DNA of 64,000 nt from NCBI GenBank assembly GCA_012934845.2, contig WNNJ02003426.1, positions 1 through 64,000 of the forward strand, given 5' to 3'. This DNA comes from Pomphorhynchus laevis (lineage: Eukaryota; Acanthocephala; Palaeacanthocephala; Echinorhynchida; Pomphorhynchidae). This document shows positions 1 to 11,600 of this stretch, piece by piece (within the stretch, counting starts at the first letter, position 1; each line of letters begins with the position of its first letter). A program made the position numbers and the translations under genes. The notes beneath the pieces are model-generated. The model saw nothing but the letters and a program-made list of their open reading frames with translations. It did no database searches and was not told where the DNA came from.

Positions 1-833
1 ATTAATAGTTGCTAGGTCACACGAGTGACTTTCGCATTAAAAACCAGCTACAGAATCCTTCCTTCATGATATCCAATTCCATACACCCTGACTACTAACG
101 GCGCCATTGCCACAACCGTTTTCGTTTCGCCCGCTTTTTGCCACATGTTGGTAGCCCCGGGCTCGTCAGAAGGCTGACTACCAACTCTTCGCCTTTTGAA
201 ATATAGGCGAAGAGTTGGATATCATGATATCATGGATATCATGATATTGGATATCATGAAGGAAGGATTCTGTAGCTGGTTTTCAACGCGAAAGTCACCT
301 CGTGTGACCTAGCAACTATTCGTTACATAAATAAGAATCCATCAAAGGATCACCAGTCCCGATTCCAATCGATCTTCATGATCTCAAACGTAAAATCTAT
401 AATAAGCATGCCAGAGAAGCATCTCGGACAATGCAGTTTCTGGATATCATTATGGAAGGTTTCATATACTGTGTGAAATCTGGTAATCCTGGATTCGTAG
501 CCTAGCAGTCAAGAGCGCAAGCCAAGTACGGAGAGCGACAGCTCGAATCTCGGATAAGTCAAATTTCAAAAAGGCGAAGAGTTGGTAGTCAGCCTTCTGA
601 CGAGCCCGGGCTACCAACATGTGGCGAAAAGCGGGCGAAACGAAAACGGTTGTGGCAATGGCGCCGTTAGTAGTCAGGGTGTATGGAATTGGATATCATG
701 AAGGAAGGATTCTGTAGCTGGTTTTCAACGCGAAAGTCACCTCGTGTGACCTAGCAACTATTCGTTACATAAATAAGAATCTATCAAAGGATCACCAGTC
801 CCGATTCCAATCGATCTTCATGATCTCAAACGG

Positions 834-835
<2 letters not shown>
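1..835. repeat. Compound inverted and direct repeat
   Basis: Bases 1 to about 205 are the near-exact reverse complement of about 567-766. About 245-392 is repeated directly at about 690-833, beginning GGATATCATGAAGGAAGG in both. The two copies therefore make one large hairpin-capable block around a unique centre holding a tRNA-like promoter (498-551). The left arm may continue beyond the window. The arms are nearly identical, so the arrangement looks young or gene-converted. The element class is not recognised. Confidence 0.8.
491..560 (+). repeat. tRNA-derived SINE-like head with A and B boxes
   Basis: An A box (TAGCCTAGCAG, 498-508) and a B box (GCTCGAATC, from 541) are spaced as in an internal RNA polymerase III promoter. 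The segment does not close into a tRNA cloverleaf, because no 7-bp acceptor stem is visible. A SINE head or tRNA relic is therefore more likely than a working tRNA gene. It sits between the arms of the 1-835 inverted repeat. Confidence 0.5.

Positions 836-918
<83 letters not shown>
832..918. repeat. (TA)n microsatellite
   Basis: About 40 uninterrupted TA dinucleotides follow directly on the end of the second direct repeat copy. From here to 1,214 the sequence is A+T-rich with a short perfect hairpin around 920-955, and no gene is seen. Confidence 0.95.
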
Positions 919-920
<2 letters not shown>

Positions 921-1214
921 TAGATTTTCAAATCAATTGCTTGATTTGAAAATCTATTAATATTTTGAAAGAATTGTCATCACGACAATCTCGAGCAACG
1001 CCGATTTGACTAATCCTCTTATATATATATATTTATATTACTATTTTCTGTTTGACTTTGTTTTTATAGTAACCTAGTTTAAAATATGTATCTATTAAAT
1101 TATTTAAATGATTTTGAAGAAACCCAATGTCGTTACAAATTGTTGCAATTCTTAAAATTTCAGAAGATGCTACTTTTATAAGATTTTTTATAAAATTAAA
1201 TTTTCAATCAAAAT

Positions 1215-1400
1215 TTAAAATTGAAATTTAAAATAAAAGTCAATGTTTATGAATTGACTAATAACAGACGATGTATCAGAATAAGAATTAGAGGTCATCA
1301 GGAGGAACTGCTATGCTATCAGGTTTCAGCCCCAAACTTCTCTACCCGACATAGCAGCGGGACCAAATACGTGTTAAGGACGTATTTCCTCTGATAAAAC
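1215..1400 (+). repeat. Dispersed repeat family X, copy 1
   Basis: The segment contains ATTGACTAATAACAGACG, then GAATTAGAGGTCATCAGGAG and a GC-richer tail with ACATAGCAGCGGGACC. The same blocks recur at 1,855-1,960 and 2,980-3,060 (partial) and, reversed, at 4,595-4,830, 4,955-5,235 and 15,600-15,925. The family looks non-autonomous (MITE- or SINE-like) with no coding capacity. Its class is not resolved. Confidence 0.7.
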
Positions 1401-1854
1401 TATCTAGTATCTTATTCTAATACAAAGGATATTATTTAATTTAAAATAAAAGAAAATCGTCAAAAATATGCTACAAGCAAATTTAAACTCTCTATTGTAA
1501 ATTCGCTCAGTATGCAGTATACAGTCCGCTCTGTATTTAATTAATGAATAACATGTCATTCAAAAACAATAGAATAATAAAACTGTTAACACATTGGTTC
1601 TTGATGAAATCTGCTTATATTTATTTTATTATATGCAATACACAAATTTATTCACAAAATACATAATTATCAAAATTTATTTAAATGTTAAAAAAAAATC
1701 TAAATTATATTATTAATCTAAATTAATAATATAATTATTATTATATAGATTAATCTAAATTAATCTATATCTAAATTATATAGAGTTTAATTTTTACAAT
1801 TTTTTAGAGTAAAAACTATTAAGTTATATTATAATTTAAATCAAGTTAAAATAA

Positions 1855-1960
1855 AAAAAATGAAATTTAAAATAAAAGTCAATTTTTATGAATTGACTAA
1901 TAAATAATAGACAATTTATAAGGATAAGGATTTGAAGTCATCAGGAGAAACTGCAATGTA
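1855..1960 (+). repeat. Dispersed repeat family X, partial copy
   Basis: Shares the block from AAATTTAAAATAAAAGTCAA through GTCATCAGGAGAAACTG with copy 1 but stops early. The flanks (1,400-1,855 and 1,960-2,300) are A+T-rich with short tandem AATATT strings, and I see no gene there. Confidence 0.6.
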
Positions 1961-2317
1961 CAACGTTTGATATTAAATTATTTATAAATTAAACCTAATG
2001 ATAAAAATATTAATGAATAATAAAAATATTATTTTTAATATATTTATTAAATATATTAAAAATATTTAATATATAATATTTAATATTAATATTTAATATA
2101 TAAAAATAAAATAATATTAATATTTTAATATTTTATTCAAATATAATCTTCTGTTGATTAGAAAACTTCAATCAATATAAATTAGTTGCTGCAAATACTT
2201 AACATTATAGCCTATATATAATTATATAAAGCATAATATGATCATAAGAAGTATTAATTAAATAGAAAACGAAAGTTTATGTCTTTAAAAAATAGATCAA
2301 GCATCTCATCTATATAC

Positions 2318-2918
2318 CTCTTAAGCTAATCTTTAATAGTTCCACTTCAGTCGTATTAAATATTTCGTTTTCAATACATTGTCGTATATTGGCGTGGGTT
2401 AGTAATTCATACCAGCTCTTCTTTAACTCGTCATTGTGATCTGACTTCTTCCTTTCGTTAATTTCATTTTCGCAGAAACCGCGAATAATAGTATCACCCT
2501 GATTATTGCGTTTAGAAAACAAATCAGGTTGAGAACCAATGCCGTTATCTGTTGAACATTTAAGTACTGTTACGTCGCCACGTTTAGCTAGTTGGGTTTC
2601 ATCACTGTTGTTGTTAATCGCCTGATTAAACCAGCTAAACATTGTACCTGTATGAATTATATCACTATTGTCTTGCTGACCTTCTATGTCCTTGCTTGCA
2701 TTAATCAAATGTTTATCGGAAATGTTTCTACTACTTGAGAATTGATAGTGGCTTTTTGCTACATGTGCACTTTCATTATTAATCGAATCGTTATGGATGT
2801 TTGCATTTCCATTTTCGGACGAATATCTGTCTTTAAGAAAGTTCACAACATTAGGATCGGCAACTATGGCCGCGGATAGAACATTCGATTCGATTCGCCT
2901 TTTCTCTTGAAAATTCAT
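2318..2918 (-). CDS. Probable first coding exon, unknown Asn/Ser-rich protein
   Basis: An open frame of 200 codons starts at an ATG ending at 2,918, with an in-frame stop two codons upstream of that ATG. It runs to a plausible splice donor, TTAAGAG/GTATAT, at 2,318/2,317, and a few codons later the frame closes. So long a frame in such A+T-rich DNA is unlikely by chance. The product is hydrophilic, rich in Asn, Ser, Asp and Glu, starts MNFQEKRRIESNVLSAA, and has no signal peptide, membrane segment or domain I recognise. If the donor is used, the intron phase is 1 and the gene continues leftwards beyond the window. It could instead be the cytoplasmic part of a neighbouring receptor gene. It is not recognised. 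Confidence 0.5.
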
Positions 2919-2979
2919 ATTTTACATAACTCTTTAAGCTAAGGCTTTAAAATCAACTTCTTCCTTTCGTTAATTAAAT

Positions 2980-3060
2980 AGAAAACGAAAGCTATCAGGT
3001 ATCGTCCTCTAACTCCTCTACCCAACATAGCAGCGGGGCCACGGGGCTAATGATGTATTT
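2980..3060 (+). repeat. Dispersed repeat family X, tail fragment
   Basis: GCTATCAGG followed by CTCCTCTACCCAACATAGCAG matches the GC-rich tail of copy 1 at 1,310-1,365. Confidence 0.6.
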
Positions 3061-4352
3061 CATTTTATATATTCTTTATCATTAATATTGGTTTTGTTAA
3101 GAATAAGGCTTTCTATATAAATTTGTTTACTAACTGAACAAACTGTCATATATTTATGACAGTTCACTAACTGTCATAAATATATCATAAGCTTTCGTAA
3201 AATCTTACAAAAATAACATATAAATTAACTCAAAAAATAGCAAAGCCTTTTGAAGTAAAAAATTTATCTGCTAAATCAACGCATTTTACAGTAAGACTTT
3301 TTATTTTTATCTGTAAATTACGATGACTTGAATTCTATAATTCGTTAATGCAATAAATTTGCGCTTTTGAGCGATAATTTCTTAAAAAACTCAGTTTTAA
3401 AAAACTGTCTTAAAAGTTGTTTCTTTTTAAAAAATGAAACAACTTTTTTCTATTCTTATTGATAGAATGTGTGTTGCTCATAATTTCCGTTTCTTTATTT
3501 GATTGGAACAGTAACAAAAATAAAGGTTATTTAATTTTACACCAATTTTCAAACACATATGTGTTCTTCTTCAGGTCGTGTAAAACTAAATCATCTTTTT
3601 GTTCCCGTAAGACACATGTTTTAAGACACATGAATATATTGTAAAGCGTTTTTGTAATACATTTAAAAACATATAAATCAATATGTGCTAATATTTTAAA
3701 AGTGCTTACTTTGGGCAATATCTGAAGCACTACTAATTCCTCTAGAAGTGCGAGGAATTATCCAAGACCTACATGAACGCCTGGCAAATATCGTCTTTTA
3801 TGGCTACCAACCAATTGTAGCCGACCTTGCAGTCACCCAGCCCAACATACCGTAATTGTATACGATGTGACGGTCAGCATCTCTATCGCACTAATGAGGA
3901 GCAACACTAAAGCCACGTTTACTTCACTAGACCATCTTATCATAATATCTTATAACATCTTATAATATTTTATATTATATGTGACGCATGAATGCTCATG
4001 AAAAAAATATGTTTCTTGTAAATTTAAATATGTCATCTTTACGATATAAATTAATAATAGTTTAAATTTGTTATTTTAAAAATAAATTTGATTAAAAATA
4101 TTGTTTATTGAGTTTTAATGAGTAGAGGAGAAGAATTCACGTTCATAGCTGCCGTATCTTATGGTCAAACGACAAAGAGGTAGACAAGTTAAATTTATGT
4201 CCATGTTAATTTTCACTACTATGTACTCAGCCCGACAATTTCATGAACTAGTTAGTATAAACCGAGGAATTTAGGACGAAAAATCAGATTATAATTAAAT
4301 CAGAGATTATTTTAATGTGAGCTTTATTTAGAGCTTTATGTGAGTCATTTAG
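3061..4352. other. A+T-rich interval without a firm gene
   Basis: Mostly A+T-rich. A 50-codon open stretch on the plus strand (about 3,700-3,850; includes VRGIIQDLHERLANIVF) has better codon complexity than its surroundings but matches nothing I know. On the minus strand, about 3,855-3,920 reads as a hydrophobic stretch ending near a GTATGT, which could be a membrane exon following the Ig exon at 5,417-5,617. Its acceptor is poor, so I do not call it. Confidence 0.4.
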
Positions 4353-4448
4353 ACTGCGCCGCAGATTATGATGACCTTATCGATTATTTGAAAGCAAAAC
4401 GAGAACAGCTATGTGGCCCTAGTCGTAAAATACATAAGAATGCACAAG
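4353..4448 (+). CDS. Isolated internal exon, Cys-containing (possible LRR C-cap)
   Basis: A 31-codon open stretch is bounded by a good acceptor (GAGTCATTTAG/AC) and a good donor (CACAAG/GTTAGT), entering and leaving in phase 1. The peptide starts CAADYDDLIDYLKAKREQLC and continues basic. The spacing of its cysteines around an amphipathic helix resembles the C-terminal cap of extracellular LRR domains, but this is inference from one exon. No partner exons on the plus strand were found nearby. Confidence 0.4.
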
Positions 4449-4594
4449 GTTAGTGTAGATTATAGATGACATTTTCATTTATTTACTTAATAATATTTTG
4501 ATCAAGTTTATAGAAAATTTTAAAAATCTATATCTTAAGTTTTAAATACGAACGTTACACTACATTATCATAAAATACATTAAAATATTTTGAT

Positions 4595-4830
4595 AAATTT
4601 TGATGACCTCTAATATCTAATTCTTATTCTGATACATCGTTTGTTATCTATTAGTCAATTCATAAAATGACGTTTATTTTGAATTTCAATTTTTTATTTT
4701 AACTTGATATAAATTATCAAAAATCTTATATAAAATTATTTATTTTATTATTTAATTATTAAATTTTGATTAAACATTATTGTTTTGTTTATTTTATAAT
4801 TATATTAAATACGTAGACTCAGTTAGCTGA
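4595..4830 (-). repeat. Dispersed repeat family X, reversed copy
   Basis: Reverse complement of copy 1 (ATTCTTATTCTGATACATCG, then TTAGTCAATTCAT). It extends into an A+T-rich tail ending ACGTAGACTCAGTTAGCTGA, which recurs at 15,898-15,925 and, slightly changed, at 5,218-5,240. Confidence 0.65.
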
Positions 4831-4954
4831 TTTGATTATCGTTGAACAAATTAGGTCTTTATTAACTGACTCTTACGAATTTACCACTTCCATTATTTCA
4901 TTAACTTATTCTGTTTTAAGATTGTTAAATAAAACCATTTACGCGGAGATTCTC

Positions 4955-5240
4955 ATAACAGGCCTAAACCTGATAGCACAGCAGTTCCTCCTGCTAATCC
5001 TTATTATGATACAACGTCTGTTATTTATTAGTCGATTCATAAAAATTAAATTTTATTTTAAATTTCAATTTTTTATTTTAACAATAAAATTATTAAAATT
5101 TTATTATTTCAATTATTTCAATTTTAAATGTCAACTTGATATAAACAGAAATTGCATAAAATCTTGTATAATTATTTATTATTTATCTTTATTTTTAATT
5201 TATAAATAATTTGAAATACGTAGACTCAGTAATCTGATTT
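4955..5240 (-). repeat. Dispersed repeat family X, second reversed copy
   Basis: Lies immediately beside the previous copy in the same orientation, giving a tandem pair. It starts with CCTGATAGCACAGCAGTTCC and ends at the TACGTAGACTCAG tail. An A+T-driven open stretch across it (4,832-5,209) is not a gene. Confidence 0.65.
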
Positions 5241-5416
5241 GTTCTACTGTCAAGTTATTATTTATTTGTGGACTTTGTCTTCCCGGTTTTTACATTTTAA
5301 TTTATCCTTTAGAATTTTTTCCGTATAATTTGATCATATAAAAGTAGTAGTATAAATATGTTTTTAGTCTACCCACTAAAACAAATGATTTACAAACAAA
5401 CAATTCGATTACAAAC

Positions 5417-5617
5417 CTTTTGCTTGTAGACGAACACTGTTAAAGTTAGTTTTACCTAAACCATTCAAAGCCACACAAACATACAAGCCATATTCGCTAT
5501 TCGTTATATTGTTAATAATCAGCGCAAATCGTCCATTTGCAGCGTCATTCTCAAATCTATAGCGGTGTGGTGGGAAAATAATCTCAATAGATTTGCCAGA
5601 TTTAAACCATCGAAGAT
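5417..5617 (-). CDS. Ig gene exon: C to G strands of the I-set domain
   Basis: This exon supplies the diagnostic second half of the Ig fold: the C-strand Trp in LRWFKSGKS, the E-strand GRFALIINNIT, and the F-strand motif SEYGLYVCVALNGLGK (the D/E-x-G-x-Y-x-C pattern). It joins the upstream exon through a split Asp codon. It ends at AAAAG/GTTTGT in phase 1, so more protein should follow to the left. Confidence 0.8.
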
Positions 5618-8600
5618 CTAAGCAAACAACTTCAACTGAGGTGTATAATATATGAGAATTTCAACAATTAATAATTAATGTTATAATTAACCCTATTAAA
5701 AAGTGTATCATTTACACTGAACCCCTTCATGGGTATCTTCAATATTTTTTATCAATATTTAATATAGTATTATGATTGAAACAATGGGAAAACTAAACAG
5801 CATAAACTGACTCTATGCTGTTTCGACTTTTGAGTCTTATCAGTAGGGGGCTGCTGCCAAACTGGATTGAAGTGCATCACTCCTATACAGTTCAATAAGT
5901 CCTTCCAATACACATCCATGTACTCGACACTAACACTTGTGAGAGTGTATAATTCGAATAATCATCACGAATAATTCACGTACCATGACCTAACAAGTAG
6001 GATTGAAAAGCACACTTATCGAGCGCATACACCTTCATTGCTGGTGGTAATGATAAACAACTGAATTATTTTTCTTGTATATTTCTATTCTGATTGAAGG
6101 AATTGGGAAAACTAAACAATTTTAATTTATTTATTCATCATTTTTTTAATCGATGCAATTTTCAAACAATAATATAGTCTTATTGAAGGAATCGGGAAGA
6201 CTCAAATAGCATAAACTAAATCTATGCTGTTTTGACTTTTGAGTCTTATCAGTATGGGGCTGCTGCACAACTTGATTAAAGTGCTAGACAGCTCAACAGA
6301 TTAAATTAAAGTGCTAGACAGCTCCCTAGACAGCTCAAAAGATCTTTTTAGTGCACATTATGTACTGGAAATTAGTAGAGTATTGGTAAGAATTGGTGAG
6401 AGTATTCATCACGAATAATTCACTCACCAGGAACTAATTAGGTCGAAAGTGATTAATTATTTGTGATGAATACTCTCATCAGTGTTAGTTCTTAGTACAT
6501 GGATGAGTACTTGATAAACTTATTGAGCTGTCTAAGGATGTTTCACTTCAATCCTGCTGTGCAGCACCCCCCCCTACTGATGAAACTCAAAAGTCGAAAC
6601 AGCATATAGTCAGTTTATGCTATTTAGTCTTCCCGATTCCTTCAATCAGAATAGAAATTAGCGGGAAAAGTAGGAAAATCTGTTTAAGTAGCACAATAAT
6701 GAAGGTGCTTGGTGTATATTAATATAGTGTAAATATAAAATAATGTAAAATAATGTAATATAAAATATAAGCGTTTAATATTTACGTAATAAAATTAACG
6801 AAAATTTTACATTAATTGTGCCAATCAGCTTTTTATAACAAACAAAGGATATCTTTCAATCTATAAAAGTAATATATAAAACTAGATTGCTCTGTAAATT
6901 TTGTCAAAATATATTAATTTGTGATAAGAAATTTATATTTTTGATAAATGTCATTTTAAAATTTTTATTTTGGTTAACGAAATCAAAATAGATTTTTTCG
7001 GTAGATTTTGCTATCATCATAAGAAAGAACATTTACATCACAACCAAATGTAATCATAGCGCAATCCAAGCAGCAATCAAGAGCAGTCTCCATTAAAACT
7101 GACTATAGGAATCAGCGCCTTCCAGCATACACCAACGCACTGCCCTTCCGCTGTACCACTCAGGGTCGCTCGCACATCTGAAGGTTAAGTCGAGGTGGAC
7201 AATGGTAGGTAATCTGGAGATGAGAAGCTCGATAAACTTTATCCTTTGCTCAAAGGGACGTTTTCTAGAAAAGAAGACTAGCCTCGAGATTGCTCAGGTA
7301 CACCAAAGGCGCACCTGAGCACTTCCTCTTAAAGACAGATGTTGGGACCGTTCAGGGTCAATCTAGCTATCTTCAAGACATTTTTGGATTTATTCAAATC
7401 TCATTTGGCGAACCATTTAACGGTAATGGCTAAATGGTCGGCCGTAATGGTTAAAAGAAAAACGTAAAATTATCAAAGTAAAAAATAAATGTTAAAGTAA
7501 AAAATAAGTATTTAAGACAGGAGACCGAATTTCTTTTAGGCATAAAAATTCTACGATTGATGTTGATGCCGGCCTCATCGGAAGAGGAGGCTAATAGCAT
7601 TGTGACGGCCACTTATCTTCTTTGTTCGGCTGTCAAAAGCTGAAGACTCGAGAAGAAAGTAGAGCGACGGATTTGGAGGTGCCCGGGATGGGCCCACAGG
7701 AGTTATATCTGGAAGTCACATTCATTGCCTACACTTGTTCATGTGAACGATTGTAAGGACCGCATCAAACAAAAACACAACGAAACTAAAAGATAAATCA
7801 CTAAACACTAGTGTTAAGTAAAAAATAAGTGTTATAATCAAAGATTTTTGTTTATATTAATTTTAAGGTCAAGTCAGCTTTATTTCCAACCATTTAGTAA
7901 TTTTATTAGTTTATTAATATAAAACATTTTTAAAATCTTGCATTTCAGCACACAAGATTATTTTGATAATATGGTAGTTCCATCATAATCAATAATGTGG
8001 TCCTTATTAATGCTATGATCAACTAAGGCACTGCTTGTTCCGCATTTAAATGTGTATTTATGTTGGCTTACTCCTTTATTTATACCATTCCCAGTTTAAC
8101 AATCAACAATAATCCATCCATTGTTAATAAAATCCCTTGTGAAGACTGCGATTGAAAATTGGTCAAAAAAATTGTTTTAAATTTGTTGTGCTTCAAAGAG
8201 TAAGTATATTTTATCACAATCTTTACAAGGGTTTTATAAACAACGGATGGGTTATTGTTGACGGATATAATTTTTTAAAAATTATACAATTTAAACTATT
8301 GTACAAAACAATATCATGGGATGTTGAAATTTGGTTTTCATTAACGTATTTTTAAAAAGATTATTTTTTAAGATTATTTACAAGATTATTTTGATAATAT
8401 GGTAGTTCCATCATAATCTATAATGTGATCATTATAAATGCTATGATCAACTAAGGCACTGCTTGTTGCGCATTTAAATGTGCATTTATGTTGGCTTACT
8501 CTTTTATTTATACCATATGAACTCAGCGACCACTACCGAGGCACGCGCCAGGCTGCTGACAGTTAGTAGCGCTCGCGTTTGTGATTTCTTGAACGCCATT

Positions 8601-11600
8601 CCCATTAGCTCAATAGGCACTCGCCTGTATGATACTAGCATCACAGTAGTCGTCGCAATCCGATTGGGAATCCGGTTTTGTGCTCCGTATCGGTGCATCT
8701 GCGGAAAGGAAGTTGATAACGTGTGGGCTCACGGGCTGGACTGTTGCCGATTAAAGTCTCGCCATTCCTGTCATGCCTACGCTAACAATCTACTAAAGAA
8801 GGCATTGACGTCCGCTGGCTTCCCTTCGCGTTTGGAGCCTACATTAGTCTGCAGGGTTGACGGCAGACGACCTAACGGTGGAACTCTGATTCCCTGGAGA
8901 AATACACACTTTAACGTGGAACAACCAGTGCCTTAGTTGATTATAGCATTAATAAGGACCACATTATTGATTATGATGGAACTACCATATTATCAAAATA
9001 ATCTTGTGTGCTGAAATGCAAGATTTTAAAAATGTTTTATATTAATAAACTAAAAAAATAACTTAATGGTTGGAAATAAAGCTGACTTATCTTTAAAATT
9101 AATATAAACGAAATATGCCTTTGATTATAATACTTATTTTTTACTTAACACTTAATAATTCTACGTTTTTCTTTTGCTCCAAATTTATATAATATAAAAT
9201 ATAATATAATATTATAATATAATATTATAATATAAATAATAAAATGTTTTCAATTTATTGTTTAAAATTTTTCCCTATTTTGCAATTTTATTTCGTCGGT
9301 TCACATTTTAGTGTTTTTTTTCTGCCATTCCTACAAAAAGTAAATGTCACATGAACAAGTGCAAGCAATGAATGTGACTTTAGCAATATCAACGTAGAAA
9401 ACTGACAATAAACTTTATTTAAGTTTTTAAATTTTTAAGCTTCAAAACTCTGAAATATCAAAAGCGAAATATCAAACTTATTTTGTTGACTTTCAATTAT
9501 ACCTGATCGTTTCTTAAGTGTTCTGGGAGACATGAATATTATCGACTATTCAAGTATATTACAAAATATGTAAGTGATTGAGATGTTATTAAGAAACTGA
9601 ATTTTTCAATTATTAGTATTAATAAATTTTACCTAATTTTTGTGTGCCCTTTACTTGCGCTTTCAAAACAACAGTGCTTCCTATATTTGCTGTGATATTT
9701 TCAGAAACGTTAATAAAAAGAGGATCAGTGATAAATGGATCTGGCTGTGGTCGTAAATCCCTTTCAAGTTCATAAAGTAGTGATAGGAACGCAGAGTCTG
9801 ACGAGTCATCGCAAGATTCGACTTTTTCACATGACTGGAATGCATTTGCCAATTTACTAAATCAAAAATACAAAATTTGATTATTATTGCTGCAGCAAAA
9901 TGAAACAGTGAAAATCTCAATTTAAATTTTACTCCTTCTCTTTAAAAATAAAATAAAAGAATAAAATTATGAACAATACAAGAATACAAATGTTTTACAA
10001 CAAATCGGACGAGACAAAGTCCGCTGACATGGCTTCTAACATGCACGCGTTGCTGCTCCGTTGAATTTTCGCGCTGATTTGCTGTAGCAGCCGTCTACAT
10101 GCACGCGGCTCTTGAGTCGTCTTCCCTAATCGATTCCCGAGGACGCGTAGAAACTCCATTGCGGATTCGCCGGGATGACCGAGAGTATAAACCGCAACCG
10201 GGACAAACCCGTACACAAAGCTATCCAATTCGATGCTTTCTAGGCGCTTGCGATGGTCGGATTTTAGATGGCACGGCATTTGGTGATTAAATCGCAGTTG
10301 CTGATCAGATAGGCGCTAGAGGATTGAAGCATGTGTAATCTCATACCAGCAAATGAATAGAGCTCTATGGGACTAAGGACATACCCCTGGTCGTTTACCA
10401 TCAGTCTTACAGAGTCCCGACAGCTCAAGGCGTGCGGGAAAGCCAGCCGAACAGTGTCTGCCGTATCAAATTGTTTACTACCGCATTTCGACTGTAAAGC
10501 GATTTCAATTTGCGGTAGTTGACGGCGTGAAGGGATTAAGTCGTGGATCCACATTCGCATTCAAATGAGATGTGATGTATCTGAAGAAGTCTAAGGCCGA
10601 TTGCCAACGTGAAGGAAGTATCGTCGAACTTGATACTGAATGCGGCTGATGGATTTGCCTCCAAAATGACCCGATAAACCGTTGTTTGTAGATAGTAAAC
10701 GAATTTTGTCAACCAAATGGGGAAATCGTCGACAAGCTTGGCGTAGCGGCTTTCATACAGAAAATTCAACCAAAGTCTTTGAGTTTGATTTTCCTCTTAT
10801 TGATCCAATGCAGTTTGCCGGTGCCAAATGAAAGTGATGAATGATCAACGTAGTGTAAGAATATTTTTCAAATTGATATCACGGTTTACAAACATTGAAC
10901 GATCTTGAATTAAGTACTTATATCGTACTACCTCGAACTTGTTTAATATTAATTAATTTAATTTAATATTTAAAATTAACTGACATTTTCGTACTGCTTT
11001 ACAAATTGCAATAACGTCACGCAAACAAATTCCATATTAAAATATTAAAATATGCGGCCAGAATGACAGTTTAAAATAGTTATGCTATATAGTTGCCATA
11101 TATTCGTTTTTGATCTCTGCATTATACCAGCATCGATTATCCATTTAAATTATTAGGATGTATGTATGGAAAAACTTAAAAAATATTTCTGCACGAATTA
11201 AGAGATGATAGGTGAAAATTTTCTTTAATGAATTTTTGCAAGTTTGATCATATTGATTTTTGATAGTTTACAGAGTAAAATTCATTAATCAATTAATGAT
11301 GCCAGATATTTAGAATACAGTTTAATATCAAATTTTGATATTTTTTTATCAGAAAAGATTAAACGCAGTTTGGACCAATCGGTGTAAGATTGCCCAGGAA
11401 ATACATTATACAGTTAAATACATTGTTCAGGTAAATGCGTTGTTCAGGTAAATGCATTGTACAGGTAAAAGTTTAATTTTCTAATATCAATAAGTTTTTT
11501 AAAGGAGGATATTTTTAATTTGTTTACAATACGTAGAGCGATATTGGATTTATTAAATATAATTTCAACATAATGACAATTGCATGAAATCCTTAAAATA

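Noticed and set aside
3700-3850. 50-codon plus-strand stretch with IIQDLHERLANIVFYG
   Set aside because: Looks protein-like, but no family, start or splice sites could be supported.
4832-5209. 125-codon plus-strand open frame
   Set aside because: It lies across two reversed copies of dispersed repeat family X, is almost pure A+T, and its Phe/Leu/Ile/Tyr richness is what such composition gives.
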